From assembly GCF_027498035.1 (NCBI RefSeq), contig NZ_CP114978.1, positions 1,240,001 to 1,304,000 of the forward strand: a DNA stretch of 64,000 nucleotides, given 5' to 3'. The stretch comes from Pseudoxanthomonas sp. Lineage in GTDB: Bacteria > Pseudomonadota > Gammaproteobacteria > Xanthomonadales > Xanthomonadaceae. The notes beneath the pieces are model-generated. The model was not told the origin of the DNA. It did no database searches and was given only the letters and a program-made list of their open reading frames with translations. Made by a program: the position numbers and the translations under genes. Positions 52,333 to 60,902 of this stretch are shown piece by piece. Every line of letters starts with the position of its first letter. Position 1 is the stretch's first letter.

Positions 52333-53223
52333 ATGCTGCAGATCCGCGGACTGTCCAAGACCTACGCCAACGGCGTGCATGCGCTGAAGGACATCGACCT
52401 GGACATCCCGCGTGGCATGTTCGGCCTGCTCGGGCCCAATGGCGCAGGCAAGTCCTCGCTGATGCGCACGATTGCGACCCTGCAGGAACCCGACGCCGGC
52501 AGCATCACCCTGGATGGCCTGGACGTGCTGGCCGACAAGACCGGCGCGCGCCGCCGGCTTGGCTACCTGCCGCAGGAGTTCGGCGTGTATCCCAAGGTCA
52601 GCGCCGAGGCGATGCTCGACCATTTCGCCGTGCTCAAGGGCGTGACCGCGCGCGGCGAACGCAAGACGCTGGTCGAGGCACTGCTGCAGCAGGTCAATCT
52701 GTGGCAGGTGCGCAAGCGCAAGCTGGGTGGGTTCTCCGGCGGCATGCGCCAGCGCTTCGGCATTGCCCAGGCACTGATCGGCCAGCCATCGCTGATCATC
52801 GTCGATGAACCCACCGCCGGCCTGGACCCGGCCGAGCGCAATCGCTTCCTCAACCTGCTGGCCGAGATCGGCGAGAACACGGTGGTGATCCTGTCCACCC
52901 ACATCGTCGAGGACGTGACCGACCTGTGCCCGCGCATGGCGATCATCGCCGGCGGCCAGGTGCGGCTGGCGGACGAGCCGCGCAAGGCCATCGCCTCGCT
53001 CGATGGACGGGTCTGGAAGAAGACCCTGGACAAGGGCGAGCTGCCCGCCCACGAGGCCGCGTTCAACGTGCTGTCCACCCGCCTGGTCGCCGGTGCGCCG
53101 GTGATCCACGTACTCAGCGACGCTGCCCCCGGCGAGGGCTTCGTCGCCGCGCCAGCCGATCTGGAAGACGTGTACTTCGGCGAATTGCGCCGTGCTGCCG
53201 CCCCCGCCCACGCGGAGGCCTGA
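52333..53223 (+). CDS. ABC transporter ATP-binding protein
   Basis: A 296-residue ATPase with Walker A GPNGAGKSS (residues 34-42), Q-loop LPQEFG, signature FSGGMRQR, Walker B LIIVDEPTAGLDP and H-loop STHIVED. The start is ATG at 52333 with AAGGGA. It lies three bases before the permease-peptidase fusion and must energise it. This pairing is common in Xanthomonadaceae and related bacteria. The substrate is unknown, possibly peptides. Confidence 0.93.
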   Translation: MLQIRGLSKTYANGVHALKDIDLDIPRGMFGLLGPNGAGKSSLMRTIATLQEPDAGSITLDGLDVLADKTGARRRLGYLPQEFGVYPKVSAEAMLDHFAVLKGVTARGERKTLVEALLQQVNLWQVRKRKLGGFSGGMRQRFGIAQALIGQPSLIIVDEPTAGLDPAERNRFLNLLAEIGENTVVILSTHIVEDVTDLCPRMAIIAGGQVRLADEPRKAIASLDGRVWKKTLDKGELPAHEAAFNVLSTRLVAGAPVIHVLSDAAPGEGFVAAPADLEDVYFGELRRAAAPAHAEA

Positions 53224-53226
53224 GCC

Positions 53227-56200
53227 ATGCTGCTTCAGCTGCTGAAGATGGAGCGCAGGCTCCTGCTGCGCAATGGCGTGTTCTGGGTAGTGCTGGCGGT
53301 GTTCGCCGGCATCGGCTTTGCGATGCTGGCCTCGGACAACGTGTCCTATGGCGGTGGCGTGGGCAACGTGATGCGCAACGCGCCGGCGGTGACCACCGTG
53401 GTGCTCGGCGCCTTCAGCGTGATGAGCGTGCTGCTGACCACGATCTTCGTCGGCGGCATCGCATTGCGTGATTTCGAACAGCGCACGGCGGAACTGTTCT
53501 TCGCCACGCCGATGCGCAAGGGCGTGTACCTGGCCGGGCGCTTCGGCGGCGGCTTCCTGGCCAGCCTGGCCATCATGCTGGGCGTCGTCTTCGGCATGTG
53601 GCTGGGAAGCAAGATGCCGTGGCTGGACCAGGCGCGACTGGGACCAACGCCGTGGAGCGCCTACGCATGGGGCTTCGGTGTGCTGGTGGTGCCGAACCTG
53701 CTGTTCCTGTCGGCGCTGCTGTTCGCGCTGGCCACCGCGACACGCTCGATGCTCTACACCTACATCGGCGTGATCGCGTTCTTCGTGCTGTGGATGCTGT
53801 CCGATTCGCTGGGTTCGGACATCTCCACGCGCTGGATCGCCGCGCTGGTCGATCCGTCCGGCGGTGCCGGCATCGCCGACCAGATCCGCTACTGGTCCAG
53901 TGACCAGCTCAACCACCAGCTGCCACCACTGAGTGGCCTGCTGCTGGGCAACCGGGCGCTGTTCCTGGGCCTGGCCGCGCTGCTGCTGTGGGCGACCTAC
54001 GCGTTGTTCCGGATCGACCGCGAAGGGCTGGTCCTGCGCAAGCGCAAGGCGGTCGCGCCGCTGGCCGAACAAAGCCATGCGGTCGTCCTGCCCGTCGTGC
54101 AGCTGCGCACCGGATTTTCGGCGCGACTCACCCAGTTCCTGCACCAGGCGCGCTTCGACCTGCGCCAGACCCTGCTGGGCGCGCCGCTGCTGGTGATCGT
54201 ACTGGTGTGGCTGCTGGTGGTCGGGGTGATCTTCTATTCCGGCGGGCGCATGTACGGCACCGCGGTGTACCCGGTGACCGGGCAGATGCAGCAGCTGATG
54301 AACGGCAGCATGAGCCTGTTGCTGATCATCGTGCTGACCTTCTATGCCGGCGAACTGGTCTGGCGCGAACGCAGCCAGGGCGTGGCCGAAGCCACCGATG
54401 CCTACGCCACACCGGACTGGATTCCGCTGGCATCCAAGCTGGCCGCGCTGGCCTGCGTGGTGGTGCTGTTCCATGTCATCGGCGCGTTGCTGGGCATGGG
54501 CTACCAGCTGGTCCACGGTTACACGCGCCTTGAACCGCTGCTGTACCTGCAGGCCATGCTGCTGGACTGCGTTGCGTACCTGCTGATGGCGGCGCTGGCG
54601 GTGTTCCTGCAGGCCGTGAGCGGCAACAAGTTCATCGGCTACCTGCTGATGATCATGGTGCTGGTCGGGCGCATGGCGCTGGGCATGCTGGACTTCGACC
54701 ACCTGCTCTACAACTTCGGTCACGCCAGCCCGACGCCGTATTCGGACATGAACGGCTGGGGCCATTTCATCGGTCCGAACCTGTGGTTCCGGGCGTACTG
54801 GGGCGCGCTGTGCATCGCCCTGCTGGCCCTGGCCTACATGCTGTGGCCGCGCGGCACCACGCTGCACTGGCGCGAGCGCCTGATGCAGCTGCGTCGACGC
54901 CTGCGTGGCCCGGCCGCAGCCGTGCTGGCGGTGTCGCTGCTGGCCTTTGTCGGGCTGGGCGGCTGGATCTTCTACAACACCAACGTGCTCAACCGTTATG
55001 TGCCCGGCGACCTGGCCAAGCAGCGCAGCGCCGACTACGAAAAAGCCTACCGCCAGTACAAGGACCTGCCGCAGCCGCGCGTCATCGCCATCCGCACCGA
55101 GGTCGACATCACCCCTGCCACGCGGACCGTGCACCTGCGCGGCCATTACCGGATGCGCAACAACACCGCCGCGCCGATCACCCAGCTGCACGTCAGCCTG
55201 GATCCTGAAGTGCGGGTCAACAAGCTCGACTTCCCCGCCCACCACGTCAAGCAGCGCGACGACATCCAGGGCTACACGATCTACACCCTGGACCAGCCGC
55301 TGGCGCCGGGCGCGGAGATGGATTTCGACTTCGACCTGACCGACGTCCCCGATGGCTTCCGCATGGATGGCCAGGACACCCAGGTGGTCTACAACGGCAC
55401 GTTTTTCAACAACTTCGCCGCGCTGCCGCAGTTCGGCTACGACCCGAACCAGCAGCTGTCCGACCGCAACGACCGGCGCAAGTACAAGCTGCCCGAGCTG
55501 CCGCGGATGAATCCGATCGGCGACACCAAGGCCTATGCGGATAACTACCTGGGCCCGAACGCAGGCTGGGTGGATTTCGAGACCACCGTGTCCACCACCG
55601 ATGGCCAGATCGCGCTGGCGCCGGGCACGCTGCAGAAGGACTGGCACAAGGATGGCCGCCATTACTTCCAGTACAAGGGCGAGACCAAGCTGCTGGCGTT
55701 CTTCTCCTGGCTGTCGGCCGACTGGCAGGTCAGGCATGACCATTGGAACGACGTGGCGATCGACGTCTATTTCGATGCCAAGCATCCGTACAACGTCGAC
55801 CGCATGATCCAGTCCACCAAGAAGTCGCTGGATTACTACACGCGCAACTTCTCGCCCTACCAGTTCAAGCAGCTGCGCATCCTGGAATTCCCGGGTTACC
55901 AGCGCTTCGCGCAGTCGTTCGCCGGCACGATTCCATACTCGGAGGCGATCGGCTTCATCGCCCGCGTCGAGGACGCCGACGACATCGACTACCCGTTCTA
56001 CGTGACTGCGCATGAAGTCGCGCACCAGTGGTGGGCACACCAGGTGGTGGGCGCCAACGTGCAGGGCGCGACCATGCTCAGCGAATCCCTGGCCCAGTAC
56101 TCGGCGCTGATGGTGATGGAGCACGAATACGGCCCGCAGAAGATGCGCAAGTTCCTCAAGTACGAACTGGACAGCTACCTGCGCCAGCGCCCGGCCGAAC

Positions 56201-56799
56201 GCGTGGCCGAGCAGCCGCTGGCACTCAACGAGAACCAGCAATACATCCACTACAACAAGGGCTCGATCGCCTTCTACGCGCTCAAGGACATGATCGGCGA
56301 GGACACCTTGAACCACGTGCTGGCCGGATTCCTGCGCGAGCACGCCTTCAAGGCCGCACCCTATCCAACCACGCGCGACTTCATGGCCGACCTGTACGCG
56401 GGCACCGATGCGAAGTTCCACCCCTTCATCCGCGATCTGTTCGAGCGCATCGTGTTCTGGGAGAACCGCACCACCGATGCCACGGCCCGCAAGCTTCCCA
56501 ATGGCAAGTACGAAGTCACCCTGAAGCTGCACGCAGCCAAGCAGGTCGCCGACGGCAAGGGCAAGGTCACCGCCGAAGCAGTGGACGAATGGGTCGACAT
56601 CGGCGTGTTCGCGCGCAAGCCCGGCGCCAAGGAAGCCGACGAACAGGTGTTGTACCTGGCCAAGCACCACGTCACCCAAGCCGAGACCACGCTCAAACTG
56701 GTCGTGGAGCAGCTGCCATACGACGCCGGCATCGATCCGTACAACAAGCTGATCGATACCGATTCGGAAGACAACCGGCGCAAGGTGACCCTGCAGTAG
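53227..56799 (+). CDS. ABC permease fused to M1-family aminopeptidase
   Basis: A 1190-residue fusion. The first 580 residues contain about 12 transmembrane helices in two ABC-2-like blocks; a linking helix (AAAVLAVSLLAFVGLGGWIF) leads to an M1 peptidase domain. The zinc site is HEVAH (residues 929-933) with the third ligand probably the Glu of LSES; there are 19 residues between them where classical M1 enzymes have 18. The peptidase should face the periplasm. The partner ATPase is directly upstream. Role unknown: peptide trimming coupled to transport is inference. Confidence 0.92.
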   Translation: MLLQLLKMERRLLLRNGVFWVVLAVFAGIGFAMLASDNVSYGGGVGNVMRNAPAVTTVVLGAFSVMSVLLTTIFVGGIALRDFEQRTAELFFATPMRKGVYLAGRFGGGFLASLAIMLGVVFGMWLGSKMPWLDQARLGPTPWSAYAWGFGVLVVPNLLFLSALLFALATATRSMLYTYIGVIAFFVLWMLSDSLGSDISTRWIAALVDPSGGAGIADQIRYWSSDQLNHQLPPLSGLLLGNRALFLGLAALLLWATYALFRIDREGLVLRKRKAVAPLAEQSHAVVLPVVQLRTGFSARLTQFLHQARFDLRQTLLGAPLLVIVLVWLLVVGVIFYSGGRMYGTAVYPVTGQMQQLMNGSMSLLLIIVLTFYAGELVWRERSQGVAEATDAYATPDWIPLASKLAALACVVVLFHVIGALLGMGYQLVHGYTRLEPLLYLQAMLLDCVAYLLMAALAVFLQAVSGNKFIGYLLMIMVLVGRMALGMLDFDHLLYNFGHASPTPYSDMNGWGHFIGPNLWFRAYWGALCIALLALAYMLWPRGTTLHWRERLMQLRRRLRGPAAAVLAVSLLAFVGLGGWIFYNTNVLNRYVPGDLAKQRSADYEKAYRQYKDLPQPRVIAIRTEVDITPATRTVHLRGHYRMRNNTAAPITQLHVSLDPEVRVNKLDFPAHHVKQRDDIQGYTIYTLDQPLAPGAEMDFDFDLTDVPDGFRMDGQDTQVVYNGTFFNNFAALPQFGYDPNQQLSDRNDRRKYKLPELPRMNPIGDTKAYADNYLGPNAGWVDFETTVSTTDGQIALAPGTLQKDWHKDGRHYFQYKGETKLLAFFSWLSADWQVRHDHWNDVAIDVYFDAKHPYNVDRMIQSTKKSLDYYTRNFSPYQFKQLRILEFPGYQRFAQSFAGTIPYSEAIGFIARVEDADDIDYPFYVTAHEVAHQWWAHQVVGANVQGATMLSESLAQYSALMVMEHEYGPQKMRKFLKYELDSYLRQRPAERVAEQPLALNENQQYIHYNKGSIAFYALKDMIGEDTLNHVLAGFLREHAFKAAPYPTTRDFMADLYAGTDAKFHPFIRDLFERIVFWENRTTDATARKLPNGKYEVTLKLHAAKQVADGKGKVTAEAVDEWVDIGVFARKPGAKEADEQVLYLAKHHVTQAETTLKLVVEQLPYDAGIDPYNKLIDTDSEDNRRKVTLQ

Positions 56800-56810
56800 T
56801 CGGGGTAACG

Positions 56811-56837
56811 CGCCGGCGCGGCTATCCCGCGCCGGCG
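56811..56837. other. GC-rich stem-loop between convergent genes
   Basis: An 11-bp perfect stem (CGCCGGCGCGG with CCGCGCCGGCG) with a 5-base loop in the 47-base gap between the fusion gene and the DUF2214 gene. There is no T run on either strand, so it may be a weak or factor-assisted terminator. Confidence 0.5.
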
Positions 56838-56846
56838 TATTGAAGG

Positions 56847-57305
56847 TCAGAAGTTCAGGCCGCCGTAGCGCGCCATGCCGGCGGCCAGCACGAAGATCAG
56901 CGCGACCAGGCCGAGCTGCATGCGAATCGCACCACGCAAACGCGCGACCTCATGCGGCGATGGCAAATAGCTGGCGTCATTGCGCAATGCCTTGCGCCAA
57001 TGCAGGAAGCGCAGGGTCGGCCAGGCCGACACCAGTGCAGCCAGGATGAAGCAGGTCAGCTTGGCGTGGAACCAGGGGTTGTGCAGGTAGAAATCCGCAC
57101 CCTTGGCACCGCCAAACACGCGCCACAGGCCCGCGCCCAGCAGCAGGCCGGCATTGATGCCGTAGCCGCTATCGAGCTTGAACAGACGCTGCATACCTGC
57201 AGCATCCAGCGGCCGGGAGAGCAGCACCGACTCGGCGGCGAGCATGGCGACCAGGCCGAACACCAGCAGGTGATGCAGCGAAGCAAGCGCGAAATCCATC
57301 CACAT
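56847..57305 (-). CDS. DUF2214 inner-membrane protein
   Basis: A 152-residue protein with four hydrophobic helices, recognised by DFALASLHHLLVFGLVAMLA and LDSGYGINAGLLLGAGLWRV. The function is unknown. The start is ATG at 57305 with GGAG nine bases upstream; a second ATG two codons on is possible. Convergent with the permease-peptidase gene. Confidence 0.85.
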   Translation of the reverse strand: MWMDFALASLHHLLVFGLVAMLAAESVLLSRPLDAAGMQRLFKLDSGYGINAGLLLGAGLWRVFGGAKGADFYLHNPWFHAKLTCFILAALVSAWPTLRFLHWRKALRNDASYLPSPHEVARLRGAIRMQLGLVALIFVLAAGMARYGGLNF

Positions 57306-57369
57306 GGCGACGACTCCGAGGGGCGGGTGCGCGCGATGCTAGCGCGCCGGTGCAGGCCTGCGCATCGGC

Positions 57370-58968
57370 TCAGACCAGGTCCCCGATCACCACCCGCGCC
57401 GCGTTATGCCCCGGCGCGCCGGTCACGCCGCCACCGGGGTGGGTGCCTGATCCACACAGGTACAACCCGGGAATCGCGCCGCGATACCCGGCCTGCCCCA
57501 GCGCTGGCCGCGCCGAGAACAGCTGGTTGAGCGACAGCGCGCCGTGGAAGATGTCGCCGCCGATCAGGCCGAAATCGCGTTCCAGGTCCAGCGGACTCTT
57601 GATCTGGCGGCCCAGCACCGATGCGCCGAACCCCGGCGCGTAACGCTCGACCGTGGCGATCATCAGGTCGGCAACTTCTTCGCGATGATCATCCCAGCTG
57701 CGGCCATCGGAAAGTTCCGGCGCGACGTGCTGGCAGAACAGGCTGGCGACGTGCTGGCCGGGCGGCGCCAGCGAATCATCCAGCGTGGAGGGAATCAGCA
57801 TCTCGACGATGGGTTCGCGCGACCAGCCTTGCGCCCTGGCATCCAGATACGCGCGATCCATGTAGTCCAACGACGGCGCCAGGATGATGCCGGCGGTGAG
57901 GTGGTCGCCCTCGCCCGGCAGCGCGGTGAAGGACGGCAGCCGCGACAGCGCCACGTTCATGCGGAAGGTGCCCGAGCCACAGCGCCAGTTGGCCATGCGC
58001 TCGCGCGTCGGTGCCGGAACATGCTCGGTGCGCAGCAGGCGTTCGTAGAGCAGCTTGGGATTGACGTTGGCCACCACGCAGCGCGCGCGCAATGTCTCGC
58101 CGGTGTGCAGGCGCACGCCGGTCGCGCGACCGCCTTCAACCAGCACCTCGTCCACGCCGGCATCGGTGCGGATGGTCACGCCGGCCGCCCGCGCCGACGC
58201 TGCCATCGCCTGGGTGATCGCGCCCATGCCGCCGATGGCGTGACCCCAGGCGCCCTTGACGCCGTTGACCTCGCCGAACACGTGGTGCAGCAACACATAC
58301 GCACTGCCCGGCGTGTATGGGCTGGCGTAGTTGCCGACCACGCCGTCGAAGCCGAACAGCGCCTTGATCGGTGCGCTTTCGAACCAGCGGTCCAGGTATT
58401 CGGCCGCCGAGATGGTGAACAGGTCCAGCAGCTCCTGGCGCAGCGTCGGCTCAAGTGCATGCAGGCGCTTGCCGAGTTTCGCGCCGCGCAGCAGTTCGGG
58501 CAGCGCCTTCCACCAGCCTTGGTCGGTGATGTTGGGCGGCGGCTGCAGGGCCAGCGCGCGCAGCACGTCGGCGATGGCCTCCAGCCGGGCCTCGTAGGCC
58601 GGCAACGCTTCGGCATCGCGCCTGGAGAACTTGGCAACCTGCGCCTGTGTTTCGCCGCCACCGGTCAGCAGGTACTGGCCATCGGGCAGTGGCAGGAAAT
58701 TGTTGCGACGACGCTGGACGATGCGCAGACCGTGGCCATGCAGGTCCAGGTCGGCGATGACCCTGGGCTGCAGCAGCGACACAGTGTAGGACGCCACCGA
58801 GTTGCGGAAGCCTGGGTGGAATTCCTCGGTCACCGCAGCGCCACCGACCACGCCACGGCGCTCCAGCACGGTGACCTTCAACCCGGCCCTGGCCAGGTAG
58901 GCCGCACAGACCAGGCCGTTGTGGCCCGCGCCGACCAGCAATACATCGCAGGCTGGGCGGCCCGTCAT
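57370..58968 (-). CDS. Phytoene-dehydrogenase-like FAD-dependent oxidoreductase
   Basis: A 532-residue FAD enzyme of the CrtI/PYROXD2 type. The N-terminal dinucleotide fold is VLLVGAGHNGLVCAAYLARA with VLERRGVVGGAAVTEE, and the C-terminal FAD contact is LYLCGSGTHPGGGVTGAPGHN. No carotenoid synthesis genes are nearby, so the substrate is probably not phytoene; PYROXD2-like proteins of unknown substrate are the closer match. ATG at 58968 (MTGRPACDV) is preferred over an upstream GTG at 59019. Confidence 0.88.
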   Translation of the reverse strand: MTGRPACDVLLVGAGHNGLVCAAYLARAGLKVTVLERRGVVGGAAVTEEFHPGFRNSVASYTVSLLQPRVIADLDLHGHGLRIVQRRRNNFLPLPDGQYLLTGGGETQAQVAKFSRRDAEALPAYEARLEAIADVLRALALQPPPNITDQGWWKALPELLRGAKLGKRLHALEPTLRQELLDLFTISAAEYLDRWFESAPIKALFGFDGVVGNYASPYTPGSAYVLLHHVFGEVNGVKGAWGHAIGGMGAITQAMAASARAAGVTIRTDAGVDEVLVEGGRATGVRLHTGETLRARCVVANVNPKLLYERLLRTEHVPAPTRERMANWRCGSGTFRMNVALSRLPSFTALPGEGDHLTAGIILAPSLDYMDRAYLDARAQGWSREPIVEMLIPSTLDDSLAPPGQHVASLFCQHVAPELSDGRSWDDHREEVADLMIATVERYAPGFGASVLGRQIKSPLDLERDFGLIGGDIFHGALSLNQLFSARPALGQAGYRGAIPGLYLCGSGTHPGGGVTGAPGHNAARVVIGDLV

Positions 58969-59129
58969 CGGCGTGGATTCCGTGACCGCTTGTACAGTGT
59001 GCCGCTGGCTTGCATACACTCGCGCCGATCAGGGGAAAGACTGCCATGGGACACCATTCCAACCCGGCCCGCATGGGACGCGCAGGTTAGCGTGAACGCA
59101 CGCTACGCCCCAACCGCCGGACCAGCACG

Positions 59130-60770
59130 ATGCAGCGACTGAACAGGTCGATGCGCCGCTCGCCTGCGCATGTCGGCGCGCGGGCGCTGACCGCACTGGG
59201 CGCAATGGCACTGGTGCTGCTGCTGGCCTTGTCGAACGTCACCGCGCCCCTGGACGATGCGCTGTTCGATCTGATGGCCGGCTCCGGCAAGCGAACCGGA
59301 AGTTCCCAGCTCGTCGTGGTGACCATCGACCCGGAAAGCCTGGCCCAGCACGGCCCGTGGCCCTGGCCACGACGCGACCTGGCGCGCCTGGTGGATCAAC
59401 TGTCGGCAGCCGGTACCCGGGCGGTCGGCCTGCAGTTGCTGCTGGCCCAGGACAGCCTGTACGACCCGCAGGGCGACGCGCTGCTGGCCCAGGCCATGAC
59501 CCGCAACGGCGCCGTGGTCCTGCCCGTCATCGCCGACCTGTCCGACGGCACCCAGGCCGCCACCGCGCTCCTGCCCGCGCAGGTGCTGATCGACGCCGCG
59601 GCGGCACTCGGGCATACCGACGCGGTGGCCGACGACCGTGGCATCGCCCGCCGGATCGCACTGCATGCCGGGCTGGGCTCGCCGCAATGGCCGGCCTTTG
59701 CGCTGGCACTGCGGGACGTGACCAGCTCCAGGGCCAGCCGCGACTCGCTGCGCGCCGCACGCGCCCGTGGCCGCGCCGCGCCACGGCTTGATATCGCGGC
59801 CAGCGACGATCACTGGGTCCGCGCCGACACCGTACTGGTGGCCTCGCCCCGGATCACCAGCGACATCGTCCATGTCACCGCCGCGAGCGTGTTGAGCGGC
59901 CAGGTCGGCGCGTCGCTGCTGGGGGGACGAATCGCGATCATCGGCCGCACCGACCTGCCGGCCGAACAGCGCCTGTCCCTGCCCGGTGCACCCAACAGCC
60001 TGCCGCTCGTGGATTTCCAGGCCAACGCGCTGGCGCGACTGCTGGAAGACCGTGCGATCTGGCCGATGCCGATCGGCCCGCAAGTCCTGCTCTCGGTGAT
60101 CCTGGTCACCCTGCCCCTGCTGCTGCTTGGCCTGCCCGGCCTGCGCCGGCTCTGGGCACCGATGGGCGTGGCCATGACCCTGGTGTTGCTGGTGTCGTGG
60201 ACGCTGCTGCTGGCCGGTGCGTGGTTTCCGCCCTTTCCGGCGCTGGTGGTGCTGGCCGTCGGCCTGGCGATCGGCACGGCCTCGGCCTGGCGCCGGATCC
60301 GCCAACGCAGCTTCACCGACCTGGCCACCGGCGTGGCCAACCGGCTGTGTTTCGATGCCCGCCTGGAAAGCGACACCCGCCGCGCCCGACGCAACGGCCA
60401 GCCGCTGTCGCTGCTGCTGGTGGAAGCCCGCGGCGCCGCATCGCAGGCACCCGGCAGCGAGAGCCTGGCCACGACCCTGGCCGCCGGCCTGCGGTTGCGC
60501 GCCCAACGACCGCGGGACCTGGTCGCACGACTGGATGCCGTCCGCTTCGCGGCGCTGCTGCCCGGCACCGCGCCGCATGTCGCCGCGGCCCTGGCCACCG
60601 CCTTGATGGTCGACCTGGAGGCGCGCCTCGGCCAGCCCAGGCCCGGCATCACGGTCCAGGCCGTGCGCATGGGGCTGGCCAGCCTGAAGGCCGAAGACAG
60701 CCGCGGCACCGACCTGCTGCTGCGTGCCACCCGCGACCTGGTCACCATGCGCGACCCGACGGCCCGATAG
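59130..60770 (+). CDS. CHASE2 sensor protein with degenerate GGDEF-like domain
   Basis: A 546-residue membrane protein. One N-terminal helix (ALGAMALVLLLALSNV) leads to a periplasmic CHASE2 domain (LVVVTIDPESLAQHGPWPWP, WPAFALALRD), then three helices (about residues 315-385) and a C-terminal GGDEF fold. The latter keeps DLATGVANRLCFDARL, but the signature position reads RLDAVRFAALLPGT (about 466-479) instead of RGGDEF, so it cannot make cyclic di-GMP by the normal chemistry. It could bind nucleotide or act only as a scaffold. No kinase or EAL partner is adjacent. Confidence 0.85.
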   Translation: MQRLNRSMRRSPAHVGARALTALGAMALVLLLALSNVTAPLDDALFDLMAGSGKRTGSSQLVVVTIDPESLAQHGPWPWPRRDLARLVDQLSAAGTRAVGLQLLLAQDSLYDPQGDALLAQAMTRNGAVVLPVIADLSDGTQAATALLPAQVLIDAAAALGHTDAVADDRGIARRIALHAGLGSPQWPAFALALRDVTSSRASRDSLRAARARGRAAPRLDIAASDDHWVRADTVLVASPRITSDIVHVTAASVLSGQVGASLLGGRIAIIGRTDLPAEQRLSLPGAPNSLPLVDFQANALARLLEDRAIWPMPIGPQVLLSVILVTLPLLLLGLPGLRRLWAPMGVAMTLVLLVSWTLLLAGAWFPPFPALVVLAVGLAIGTASAWRRIRQRSFTDLATGVANRLCFDARLESDTRRARRNGQPLSLLLVEARGAASQAPGSESLATTLAAGLRLRAQRPRDLVARLDAVRFAALLPGTAPHVAAALATALMVDLEARLGQPRPGITVQAVRMGLASLKAEDSRGTDLLLRATRDLVTMRDPTAR

Positions 60771-60902
60771 GTCGTGCCCCGGCCGCCTGCCGGCCATGAC
60801 CTTCGACACCGGTCCCGATACGGAGCCCGCGTTAAAGTCAGCCGGTTGTCCCGCGGACCTCTCCGCCGGACGCGGTATGTCGGCACATCCAACGGAGTCC
60901 AC

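Noticed and set aside
52006..56679. 1557-codon open frame on the minus strand
   Set aside because: A shadow of the ABC ATPase and permease-peptidase genes. Composition is typical of antisense reading in GC-rich DNA.
57370..58968. Carotenoid biosynthesis cluster
   Set aside because: Only one CrtI-like oxidoreductase is present, with no crtB, crtE or cyclase; ispA is far away and belongs to general isoprenoid synthesis.
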